From: Purpureocillium takamizusanense | Lineage: Eukaryota; Ascomycota; Sordariomycetes; Hypocreales; Ophiocordycipitaceae | NCBI RefSeq assembly: GCF_022605165.1 | Contig: NC_063068.1 | Span: 4,650,001 to 4,714,000 of the forward strand | Length of the DNA stretch: 64,000 nt | Direction of reading: 5' to 3' | Part shown: positions 31,136-40,929 of the stretch, one piece after another | How the letters are laid out: every line of letters starts with the position of its first letter | Numbering within the stretch: position 1 is the stretch's first letter | Position numbers and translations under genes: made by a program | The notes under the pieces: generated by a model | What the model saw: the letters and a program-made list of their open reading frames with translations, nothing else | What the model was told of the DNA's origin: nothing | The model's database searches: none

Positions 31136-33590
31136 ATGAAGTTCGGCGAGCAGCTGCGGTCGAGCGTCATACGCGAGTATCAATGGTACTACATTGACTA
31201 CAACGGCCTCAAGGCCGACCTTAAGAATGCTACCGGCCCTCCCAAGGACGGTCAACATGGCGTCAACGAGTGGACTGAGGAGGACGAGACGCGCTTCGTC
31301 GCCAAGCTCGAAACCGAGCTCGAAAAGGTGCACACCAAGCAGCAGGTCAAGGCCATGGAGATCTCTCGCCGCATCGCCGTGAGCGAGCGCGAGGTCAAGG
31401 ACGTCGTCAATCGCCTCAACGAGCGCGGCCTCAACGAGGAAGGACCCAGCGAGGAGGAGTTTATGCTACTCGAAGAGGACCTGAGCGATATCATTGCCGA
31501 CGTCCATGACCTCGCCAAGTTCGTCCAGCTCAACTACACGGGCTTCTATAAGATCATCAAGAAGCACGACGTAGGACGACTCTGCCCTAATAGTAGTATT
31601 GTGCAACCTGTGTTGGCTAATAGTTGTGCAGAAAATGACGGGATGGCACCTCCGGCCTGCGTTCGATGCTCGACTCAAGGCCAAGCCCTTCTACAAGGAA
31701 AACTACGACGCCTCCGTCATCAAGCTGTCGAAGCTCTATGACCTCGTCCGAACCCGCGGCAACCCCGTCAAGGGCGACAGCGCAGCCGGAGGCGCTCAGG
31801 CCAACTTTGTCCGCCAGACGACCAAGTATTGGGTCCATCCGGACAACGTCACGGAGCTCAAGCTCATTATCCTCAAACATCTTCCCGTACTCGTCTTCAA
31901 TGCCAGCAAGGAGTTTGAGCAGGCAGACTCGGCCATCACTTCCATCTACTACGATAACCCTGAAAAGTGGGACCTGTACGAGGGACGGCTGAAGAAGACC
32001 GAGGGCGCTGAGGCCATTCGGCTCCGCTGGTACGGCGGTATGCAGACAGAGACCATCTTTGTCGAGCGCAAGACTCACCGCGAAGACTGGACCGGCGAGA
32101 AGTCTGTAAAGGCTCGATTCGCCATCAAGGAGAAGAACGTCAATGCATACATGAGGGGCGAACTGCTCCCTGCCGCTATCTTTGAGAAGGCCCGCAAAGA
32201 GGGCAAGAAGTCGGAAAAGGCCATCGCGGAAGACCAGCGGCTCGCGTCCGAGATCCAGTACTCGGTCTTGAAGAAGGGTTATAAGCCCGTCTGCCGCTCC
32301 TTCTACAACCGCACAGCCTTCCAGCTCCCCGCAGATGCTCGTGTTCGGATATCTCTTGATACCGAGCTGACAATGGTGCGAGAAGACAACCTGGACGGGC
32401 GGAAGCGCTCCGGCGACAACTGGCGACGGATGGACATTGGAATTGACTATCCCTTTTCGCAACTACCCCCGGAGGACGTTGTTCGATTCCCGTACGCTGT
32501 TCTCGAGGTCAAGTTGCAGACGCAGATGGGACAAGAGCCGCCCGAATGGGTGAGGCAGCTCATCTCGTCGCATTTGGTCGAGGCGGTGCCCAAGTTCTCC
32601 AAGTTCATCCACGGCACGGCCTGCCTGTTCCCTGATCGCATCAACCTCCTTCCCTTCTGGATGCCGCAGATGGACGTGGATATTCGCAAGCCAGTGGCGC
32701 ACGACTTTGGTATCCACCGGCCCGGCTTGTCCGGCACGACGACAACCTCGGACGATGACGAAGAGGACCTTGATTCGGACGAGGAGGAAGTGCCGAGACA
32801 TGTAGCTCGGCCGCCAACCAACGGTCAATCCAGTCGAGGGGCTCTGCCAGCACCTGCAGACACGGAGGGCCAGACGGTTGACCTACCAACTGCCGACGAA
32901 GACTTCCCCATCTACGACTCGGATGATGAGTACGATGAGAACTATGAGTTGGAAGAGGCTCGACGGGTTGGCGGGTGGCACTACTACCATACGCTCATCT
33001 CGACCAAGGCTCGAGCCCTTGGACAAGGCACGCTCAGCGTGCTCAAGCATATGGTGCCCGCGCCTCGTGCCACTCAGGTACCGCGCAGCGCCCGGACAGA
33101 AATGTTGTTCGGCTCTGGACCCGTGCACACCAGGAAGTTCCGCGCGCCCGCAGGCAAGAAGATTTACGTGCCTGTCCGCGTCGAGCCCAAGGTCTTCTTC
33201 GCCGCCGAGAGGACGTTCCTCGGATGGGTGAGTGTCTCTCTGTCTCTCTCTTTCTGCTGTATATCTATCTACCCAACTTGCCCGCTTTCTAACACAGCCC
33301 GCCCGCAGCTCGAGTACTCCATCTATATCGGCACCATCGCGGTGACGCTGCTCAACTTTGGCACGCACCCTACGCCCACCTCGTTTTGGGTGGCGGGCAT
33401 CTTCACGCTCCTCGCCATCCTCAGCCTCTGCTACTCGGTCGGCATCTACCTCTACCGCAGCCGGTCGATCCGCAACCGCAAGGCCGCCAAGTACTACGAC
33501 AAGTGGGGGCCCAGCGTGCTGTGCGTTTCGCTCGTCGTTGCCGTTGCGCTCAACTTTGCCTTTGAAGGCCGCGAGAGGGGCATCTGGTAG
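31136..33590 (+). CDS. VTC4: Vacuolar transporter chaperone 4, polyphosphate polymerase
   Basis: The structure is join(31136..31570, 31632..33227, 33309..33590), 770 residues. VTC4 makes inorganic polyphosphate from ATP and passes it into the vacuole as part of the VTC complex. Exon 1 is an SPX domain: MKFGEQLRSSVIREYQWYYI at the start, and the inositol-pyrophosphate-binding Lys cluster YKIIKKHDK at the splice junction. Next is the catalytic tunnel domain (YWVHPDNVTELKLIILKHLP, then AIRLRWYGGMQTETIFVERK, with basic strands and the acidic metal ligand region YAVLEVKLQTQ). An acidic linker follows (DDDEEDLDSDEEEVPR; DEYDENYELEE). Three C-terminal transmembrane helices (DUF202) begin LEYSIYIGTIAVTLLN. 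The last intron is 81 nt, stop-free and in frame. The protein ends GRERGIW. It is convergent with MCM4. Confidence 0.95.
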
Positions 33591-34056
33591 ATGTGGGCGT
33601 GAGTGTGTCTTAGGGCTCCTCGTGGGGGAGGGAGGGTTTTGTGTAAAACATTCCCATGTATAGAGTACGAAGTTGCCCATGGTGAGGTCGGTGCATTGTC
33701 CATTTGGCCGTTTGTACTTGGGGAAATGGTGAGCGAGACACCCCGCGGAAGCGTTGTTGGAAAAGCTGGGGGGGCTTGTTGACGAGCGAGAGCATCTTGG
33801 AATATCAAGGACCACCTTAATTTTTAGTGATGCATGCGTACATTCCGAAAATCATTATCTTGTGTGCATGTGCAAAACGTGTAGCAAAGACCCCATGACC
33901 AAATCTGCCAGTACAACGCCCAAAGTGTGTATAGTTCGGATCCCTTTGCCGTCCCGCCCGTGACTCTCTTTTTCGGCATACTATTCATGACACGCCGCAA
34001 TTACTTTGATTCACGGTTGCATGCAAACGCACACGGCAACGCGGCGAACCGTTTCA
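33591..34056. other. Convergent 3' flanks of VTC4 and MCM4
   Basis: 466 bp, relatively AT-rich, with no ORF of interest. Expected to hold both transcription termination sites. Confidence 0.6.
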
Positions 34057-37000
34057 TCAGGCTACGCCTGTAACCCTCCGCACGCTTCTCCTCGCACCCT
34101 CACCCACCACGGCGATGAGGTTCTCCGTCTCGAGGGCGCGCATCACCTCGTTGAACTCGGCCGTCTCGACGGGCACGCTGGCGCCCTCGCTCAGGCGCTT
34201 GGCGACGTCGCCCCAGCGGACGGAGCCGCCGCCCGCCGTCATCTCGTCGAGCAGGCGCAGCGCCGCGTCCCGGAGCTCGCCGCGGCGCTTCCTGTCGGCG
34301 GCGCTCGTGCCCTCGGTTAGGAGGCTCATGTCGATGCGGCCCTGCGAGTCGGTCGCCGCCGTCTTGAGCGCGCTCTGGATGAGGCGGTTCGCCTCGCGCA
34401 CGTCGTCGCGCGTCACCGTCTCCGAGAGGCGCATCTTGGCGTGCGCCTCGGCAAGGCGGATCATGCTCTCGAGCTGTCGCGTCGTGGCCGTGATGCGTTT
34501 CTCGGCGGCGCGAACGTCCTGACCGAGCGAGCGCATGGCCACGTAGCATTCGACGAGCTCCTGCGCCGCCTCCGGGGAGATTGTCGGGTGGATGTGGGAG
34601 CGCGCAAAGGAGATGTATGAGGTGAGGAACTCGACCGGAAGAATGTCGTTGTTGGTCTGCGCCGACTGCGGCTTGTCCTCGAGGTACATGGAGAGAAGGT
34701 GCTTGGCGAGCCGCTTGTCCGTCTTCTCGTCGATTCGATCCAGGATGAGGTAGACGAGGTCGAAACGAGACAACAAGGTAGGGGGTAGATCGATGTTTTG
34801 CGGGACAGAGAGATCCGGGTTGTAGCGACTGCCAATGGGGTTGGCAGAGGCGAGGATGCTGCTCCGGGCATTCAGGGTGGTGATGATGCCGGCCTTGGCG
34901 ACCGACACCGTCTGCTGCTCCATGACTTCGTGCAGGACGGATCGGGTCGCGTCAGACATCTTGTCAAACTCGTCAATACAGCAGACACCGCCGTCGGACA
35001 GGACAAGGGCGCCCGACTCGAGCACGAGCTGCCGCGTCTCCGGGTCGCGCGTAACATACGCCGTGAGACCGACGGCCGAGGAGCCCTTGCCGCTCGTGTA
35101 GATGCCTCGCGGTGCGATCTTGTGCACGTACGAGAGAAGCTGAGACTTGGACGTGGACGGATCGCCGCAGAGTAACACGTTGATGTCGCCTCTGTACTTG
35201 GGGCTCCCGCCCTTGGAGAAGGTCTTGTTAGCGCCGCCGAAGAGCTGCAGAAGGATGCCCTTCTTGACATCGTCCATCTCGTAGATTGAAGGGGCTAGCG
35301 AGCGCGCAAGGAGTTCGTAGATGTCGTCGCGGGCGGCCGTCTCCCTGATTTTGGCCTCTTCTTCAAGGGAGACCTTGCGCGTCTCCTGAATGTCGCTGCC
35401 GTCCTTTTCGCCGTCCTCCTCGCCCTCCACACCGAGGGTAGAAGGGTCGGCACCCATGCGTTTCTTATCGACCTTTTGGACGTGTAGGACGTCTACGTAC
35501 GTCTTGTACACACTCTTGATGGCTCGCTGACGAGGATTCACACGAACGGGGCTGACGCGGAAGATACCGGTCAGCTCGACGCGGTCACCGGCCTTGCAGA
35601 AGTCGACCAGCTCGTTGTAGACGCAGACGGAGACCGAGTGCGGTGTCTGACCAGCAGGCACGGCATCAGGCGTCTCCTGGAGCTTGATGACTTGCTTATC
35701 CTCAAAGGAGCAGCGATTGTGAACGATCTGCATCGAATTCTTTTGGCCGCAGATTTGGCGGGGGCACTCGGTAGGCTCGCGAATCCTCCCGCGGTCGAGG
35801 CCAACGTTGACGGAGTGGTTGCAGACGTTACATCGGAAGAAAGCGTCCTTCATGTCTGGAATTACGGGCGTTGTTCGGATGACGAGGCCCTTGATGCAGA
35901 TCAGGCGGTCCATATCTGTCCTGGTCAGTTTCGGTGCATCATAGGGCGGCGTGACTTGGGCACATACCGGACGGGTTCAAATCTCTCAGGTTGGTCATCT
36001 TGTCGAGGCCAAACGGCCGGACGACGTAAATGGACGAGGCTACCTGATCCTCCAGCTCCGGCTGCTGCTCTTGGGTCGGTCGCGGCGTCGTGGGGTCCTC
36101 TGGTCTGTCTGAGCTTGGGAATACCGGCTCGGAGCTTTGTGTGCTTTGTTGTGTGTCGTGATTCCCAGCGCTGCTTTGGCTAGGCCGGCTTCTGAGGCCC
36201 TCATTGCGGGCAATTTCCACCATCAGATCATGGACGGACTGATCCATGACAGGGACGATTTCCTGCGGGTAGGCCTGAATCTGATGCCACAGCTTCCGAG
36301 TGGGAGGATAAATGTTCAAGTCGGAGATATCAAGGTAGAGCCTTGTGGTACCGAGGAGAAGCATGTTCTCGAGGGCTTCCCAGTAAGGCTTTGACTCGGC
36401 GTCCGGAGCGGCGGCGACCTCAGCGTCGGGGACACCGTCTCGATACATGCGATACTTTTGGGTAAAGTTGCGCAGGAAGTCTTTGAAATGGGCGAAGGTA
36501 TCATCGATGGACACGGTGGTGCCCCAAATGAGACTCTGCCCTTGGCCGCCGAGCACATCGGCTTCGGAGGTGTTGGGGTCGCGGTTGGTGAAGGAGGCGG
36601 CGTCGGAACCTGGGGTCTGGCCCTCGCGGACCACGCGGCCCGCGTCATCGAGGATGACACGACGAGGGGCGCGAGGCGTCCGGAGGGCGTCCGAGTTGAT
36701 GTCGCCTCGTCGATGGGCCGCTGTGCTGCCTCTCTGTGAACCAACGAAGAGACCACTGCTCTCGCTACGTAGCTCGGACTGATGGCGTAGAGATCGACCG
36801 GGACTTGAGCTGGGTTCGTATCGAATGGGTGACGATTCTATTAGAGCGGGTGAGTATGCAAGTCGCGCAAGAGAGGAGAGCCAATTGCGGCGCATTACCT
36901 CCTGTGAGTCCACGGCTCGCCCTCGGCGTGCGCTGCGGATCGTGGAGAGGCGTCTGAGAGCCCGTCATCTGTCGAAGGGGTGAGCTCGGCATGGCGCCGT

Positions 37001-37244
37001 GGGCGTGCGTGTCCTGGCTGTCCGTCATCTGGCGCAGGGGCGACGAGACCTCGTTGGAGGCGCCATTGTTCTGGGCGGCGCTCCCCGAGGGCGCAGGCGA
37101 GGACTGATAGAAGAGAGGGCTGGAGGCGAGCTGCGACGACTGGCGCGGCGTGCCTGCCGCTGATGCTGCCTCGGACTGGCGCGCCGAGCGGCGGGGGGTC
37201 GCCGACTGCGAGCTGCGCTGCCGGCGATGGGACGGCGACGACAT
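34057..37244 (-). CDS. MCM4: DNA replication licensing factor MCM4
   Basis: The structure is complement(join(34057..35915, 35968..36837, 36899..37244)), 1024 residues. It is a subunit of the MCM2-7 replicative helicase. Residues 1 to about 180 form a Ser/Pro-rich disordered tail with many S/T-P sites (SSPLRQ repeated twice), the usual CDK/DDK target region. The MCM N-domain follows, with a zinc ribbon (C434, C437, C456, C461). The AAA+ core has Walker A GDPSTSKS (about 656-663), Walker B CCIDEFDKM (about 717-725), sensor-like ASANPIGSRYNPDLS and the arginine finger LLSRFDL (R789). A C-terminal winged-helix region (from about residue 930) ends RRSVRRVTGVA. The introns are 52 and 61 nt, and both joins rebuild family-like sequence (RGLTG-ESSPIRYEP and LNPSD-MDRL). 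It is divergent from RET3, and the shared promoter holds two ACGCGT boxes. Confidence 0.96.
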
Positions 37245-37854
37245 GTTGCTGGCTGGCTGGCTGGCTTGCTATGCTGTGTGTGCTCCTCTGCGGTGGTTGA
37301 GGATCGGGATATGAAGGACACGGCGCGGAAGGGTCCTTGAGGCCAGAAGCCGAGACGAGGGGCAAGGTGAAGACGTGCGTGTGGTGGGAAAAGGAAGGGC
37401 AAGGGTTGCGCGTGAAGCGCCGTGGGACGCGTAAAGTGGTTTCCAGACGCGCCTGGTGCCAATTAAACCAGAAGAAAGGTGGTACCTGGTCCGTGCACAC
37501 GCGTCGCTCACAATCACACCCTCCGGAGCACGGCAGAAGGTTAAGCCGCCAAATGGTCGCTGGAAGGGAGAAGAGCACCGAAGTGTGGCTTGGCCCGTGG
37601 CGGGGCAGCAGCACCAGCGACAGTAGAGCCTCTACTGTCAACTGCCACTGACTGAGACAACCTGGAAGGCACTGAAAGTCGCAGCGCAGAGCCTGTGCTC
37701 CACACTGGTCAGGTCCGACTGCTGCGACGGCGCGCCAGCCAGCGGCGACGACAGAGGTGGCCGCAACACCGACAACGAGGCCAGCTAGACATCACAACCT
37801 CCCCATCCATCCGCCCGCCAACCCCCCCCCCCCCCTCTTCGCACCGCCGCCATC
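37245..37854. other. Divergent promoter region MCM4 / RET3
   Basis: 610 bp between start codons, with two MluI boxes (annotated separately) and a C-run just before the RET3 ATG. No ORF is supported. Confidence 0.6.
37427..37504. promoter_or_regulatory. MluI cell-cycle box cluster upstream of MCM4
   Basis: Perfect ACGCGT palindromes lie at 37427-37432 and 37499-37504, with ACGCGC between them at 37447-37452. They are 183-260 bp upstream of the MCM4 start. ACGCGT is the core site of the G1/S regulator MBF in yeasts, and MCM genes are classic targets. RET3 shares the region, but no cell-cycle regulation is expected for it. Confidence 0.6.
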
Positions 37855-38750
37855 ATGTCTCCCGGAATGACCCTCTTCGCCGTGCAGGCCGTCCTCATCC
37901 TCAGCACCGAGGACGGGTCCCGCATCTTTGCCAAATACTACTCCCCACCGCACAGCACCGCCGCCGGTACGAGCGATCCCATCCCTCCCTCCCCTGGTTA
38001 ACGACGGGCCGACGATACCCTCCTCCCCATTGCCCGTTGCTTTGCGCCCCGCGCATGCATTGCCTCGCACAGTCGCAATGTCTAGTCATGTGTCCTTCAT
38101 CTACTGACGCAGGCGCGCATCTTCAGGCGGCGCGAGCACCTCGTCGAACCCCTACCCCGACCTCAAGGCGCAAAAGGCCTTCGAAAAGGGCCTCATCGAC
38201 AAGACGGCCAAGCAGACGGGCGACATCATCCTCTACGACAACCGGATTGTCCTCTACAAGCTTGAGTCGGACGTCATGATCTACGTCGTCGGCAGCCTCG
38301 ACGAGAACGAGATCCTGCTTTACAACACAGTCCTCGCCCTGCGCGACTCCCTGCACCTCCTCTTCAAGTACGTTTGTCTCGGTTGCCGCTGCTGCTGCTG
38401 TTGTTGTTGCTGCGAGCCAAACCTTTCCCCCCTGAGCCTGGCGAGCGCATCCGGCGTCGCTCGGGATACAAAGTCGGTGCGCTGACGCATTTTAAAACAA
38501 CACCCACAGGCAATCCGTCGACAAGAGGACAATCATCGAAAACTATGACCTCGTCTCCCTCGCCATCGACGAGGTCGTCGACGACGGCATCATCCTCGAG
38601 ACGGACCCCACCATCATCGTCCAGCGCGTCAGCCGCGCCCCCACGCAGGACGTGCCCCTCGGCCGCATCGACCTCAGCGAGCAGGGTGTCAACAACCTCG
38701 CCCAGCTGGGCAAGTCCAAGCTGGCAGACTGGTTAAGGCAGGGTCTCTGA
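37855..38750 (+). CDS. RET3: Coatomer (COPI) zeta subunit
   Basis: The structure is join(37855..37966, 38127..38367, 38510..38750), 197 residues. It is the small longin-fold subunit of COPI, which buds Golgi-to-ER retrograde vesicles together with gamma-COP. It starts MSPGMTLFAVQAVLILSTED. Family marks: GSRIFAKYYSPP, AQKAFEKGLIDKTAKQTGDI, YDNRIVLYKLESDVMIYVVG, SLDENEILLYNTVLALRDSL and KRTIIENYDLVSLAIDEVVD. The conserved ILETDPTIIVQRVSR strand is also present. The first intron (160 nt) falls between the longin start and the KAFEKGL helix. The second (142 nt) splits Lys (AA|G) and contains CTG/TTG triplet repeats. It is convergent with SUA5, whose stop lies 199 bp away. Confidence 0.94.
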
Positions 38751-38949
38751 GCCTGGAGGGGCGTCTGTGGTGGTCGGGGTCACTTTTGATACGTTGTTTC
38801 TAGCGTCGATGGGAAAAGGCCCCGTGACTTTGATCGGGGGTGATTTTTTATGATATTGATAGAGACTCCAAGAGGGTTGGTAAGGGTATATGCAAAAAAA
38901 GAAATCTATCTATGCTCGGTCAAAGGGTCGTCCCCCCCCGCTGGACCTC

Positions 38950-40506
38950 TTATGCTCTAGTCTCTGATGCTGCCTTGCGAAGGCGGTTCATGACGGCCGC
39001 TGCAATGTCGAGCTCGTCGTCTATGCCGTCTACGAATATCGTGTCCGCGCCACGGCGGTCCAGCTCTCTCAAGGCCCAGAACAAGCCGTGGGCAATCTTC
39101 CTCGTGTCAATCCCGAGGCTGATGTCGAACACCCGCCCAACGACATTGTCTCGCGCATCCTTGAGGCCACCAGCGTAGACGCTGTATGGCGTCTCAGATT
39201 CCGGCTGGGCTCCGGCACCGGCTTGGGGTTCCTCGAGCCGTAGGTCGTCGCACCGGATCCCGGCCGCGGACTTCCACCTCTTGGTCCGGATGACACCCAC
39301 CGTCCTTGACGAGTAGTGGTGGTGGCCATTGGTCTGGTTTGCGTCTCCGTTCAGCGTTGGCAAGGATGCCGCCGCGTCCTCCGCGTCGGCCGCCAGGACG
39401 CCGTCTCCAGCTTGGCCGCACGAGGCCTCGTAGAGTACCACCCGCGCCTTGGGGCTGTAGTGCTTGTATTTCATGCCCGGCGCCCGCGGCGCGGCCCCCC
39501 TGTTATTGCTGTTGTTGCTACCCTCCTCGCTCTGGTCCTTGTACGCCTTGACGACGCCCTCCCAGCCGGGGCAGCCGCGCAGCTCGTCCATGCCGACGCC
39601 GCCGGGCCGCAGCACGACGGGCGGGTCGCACAGGCCGTCGACGACGGTGCTCTCGACGCCGACGTCGCAGGCGCCGCCGTCGAGGATCAGCTCGATGCGC
39701 CCGTCGAGGTCGTCGAGGACGTGGCGCGCCGCCGTGGGCGACGGCTTGGTCGAGGCGTTGGCCGAGGGCGCCGCCAGCGGCACGCCCGCCAGCTTGATGA
39801 GCGTGAGGGCCAGCGGCGACGAGGGCATGCGCACGCCAAAGGTGGGCAGGCCGGCCGTGACCTCGGGCGCGAGCGGCGACGGCGTCGGGTTGGGCAGCAG
39901 GATGGTGAGCGGGCCGGGCCAGAAGCGCTCCAGCAGGGGCTTGTACCGCGCGGGTATCACGTCATTGTCGTCGTCGTCTTCGCTGCCGCGTTCACCACCA
40001 CGTCCGCCTCGGGAGTCTCCGTGCCGCAGGAGGGCCCTCAGCATCTGCAGATCCGCGACGTGTACGATGAGCGGGTTGTCCGACGGCCGGCCCTTGGCGG
40101 CGTATATGCCCCTGACCGAGGCGCTCCGCGTCGCGTCCGCGCCGAGCCCGTACACCGTCTCCGTGGGGAAGGCGACGGGCGTATCGCTCGCGCGCAGGTA
40201 CGCGGCCGCCGGCTCCAGCGCGGCCAGGGCGGCGGCATTGTTGTCGTCCCGGCTGATGCACCACTCGTCCAGCCTCGCTAGGCCGCCCTTGCCGGCGCCG
40301 GCGTCGTCGGAGAAACGTCCCAGCGGGCCCCTCGTCGGGACGGAGACGACCCGCGTCTCCATAGCGGCGGCGGCGGGGGAGTTCGGGATGAGCCTCAGCC
40401 GCGCAGTCGTTGAAAAGCGCCGTACGAGGCCGTCCAGGCGGCGGAGGAGAAAGAACGATGTAAGTCGAGGCCGCGTTGCATGAGCCAACTTGAGAGAGAG
40501 ACACAA
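38950..40506 (-). CDS. SUA5: Threonylcarbamoyl-AMP synthase (Sua5/YrdC family)
   Basis: Single exon, 518 residues from the first ATG. It makes threonylcarbamoyl-AMP from Thr, bicarbonate and ATP for the universal tRNA modification t6A at position 37. The YrdC domain shows AFPTETVYGLGADA, YAAKGRPSDNPLIVHV, GPLTILLPNP, FGVRMPSSPLALTLIKLAGV, PLAAPSANASTKPSPTAARH and DGGACDVGVESTVVDG. An interdomain linker (RAPGMKYKHYSPKARVVLYE; KHYSP is typical of Sua5) leads to the C-terminal Sua5 domain. The first 48 residues look like a mitochondrial presequence (HATRPRLTSFFLLRRL, VRRFSTTARLR). A second Met at 40362 (METRVVSVPTRG) would give a 470-residue cytosolic form. Both compartments need t6A, so dual initiation is plausible. 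Confidence 0.93.
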   Translation of the reverse strand: MCLSLKLAHATRPRLTSFFLLRRLDGLVRRFSTTARLRLIPNSPAAAAMETRVVSVPTRGPLGRFSDDAGAGKGGLARLDEWCISRDDNNAAALAALEPAAAYLRASDTPVAFPTETVYGLGADATRSASVRGIYAAKGRPSDNPLIVHVADLQMLRALLRHGDSRGGRGGERGSEDDDDNDVIPARYKPLLERFWPGPLTILLPNPTPSPLAPEVTAGLPTFGVRMPSSPLALTLIKLAGVPLAAPSANASTKPSPTAARHVLDDLDGRIELILDGGACDVGVESTVVDGLCDPPVVLRPGGVGMDELRGCPGWEGVVKAYKDQSEEGSNNSNNRGAAPRAPGMKYKHYSPKARVVLYEASCGQAGDGVLAADAEDAAASLPTLNGDANQTNGHHHYSSRTVGVIRTKRWKSAAGIRCDDLRLEEPQAGAGAQPESETPYSVYAGGLKDARDNVVGRVFDISLGIDTRKIAHGLFWALRELDRRGADTIFVDGIDDELDIAAAVMNRLRKAASETRA

Positions 40507-40929
40507 GACGAGCGCGCTTTGACAAGATGCGACCCCGTCGCCGGATAAAGTAAGTGAACAGGCTATGTTACCGGAGGAGAATCAGACCCCGGTAGGTCAT
40601 GTCGCGGCGTCGGGGTTGCGAGCTCAAGAGTTGTAAGTTTTCATGGTGAGAGGCAACTTTTTTTTTTTCGTTGCTCACTGATGAGACTGACTGAGCATTC
40701 GTTGATTGACTCAGACTGTCTCCACAAAAAAGTGTCGCTCTCCCGACATCCCTCCCCTCCTGCGCATCGTCCTCCCCCATCTCCACCGAATTCTCACATC
40801 GAAATCCCGCCACAGCCATTCGGGTTCACAGTGCTTACTTGGTGGTTTCTCTCGTCTTGTATCGAGTGGCATTCAGACCACCCTGACGAGTCTTTCTATG
40901 TGCGACTGCGGGACACGCCGCAGCCTGGC
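40507..40929. other. SUA5 promoter and COG4 3' flank
   Basis: 423 bp with a short T-run near 40652-40662; no supported gene. Confidence 0.55.

Noticed and set aside
34062..34077. Word GGCTACGCCTGTAAC shared with 56386-56400, considered as a dispersed repeat or tRNA fragment
   Set aside because: The first copy is the coding 3' end of MCM4; the match is 15 bp only and neither context folds like a tRNA.
36765..37244. Read-through of MCM4 exon 1 past 36899
   Set aside because: It soon reaches non-family sequence; the 61-nt intron with GTAATG donor and TAG acceptor joins to ESSPIRYEP in the correct frame.
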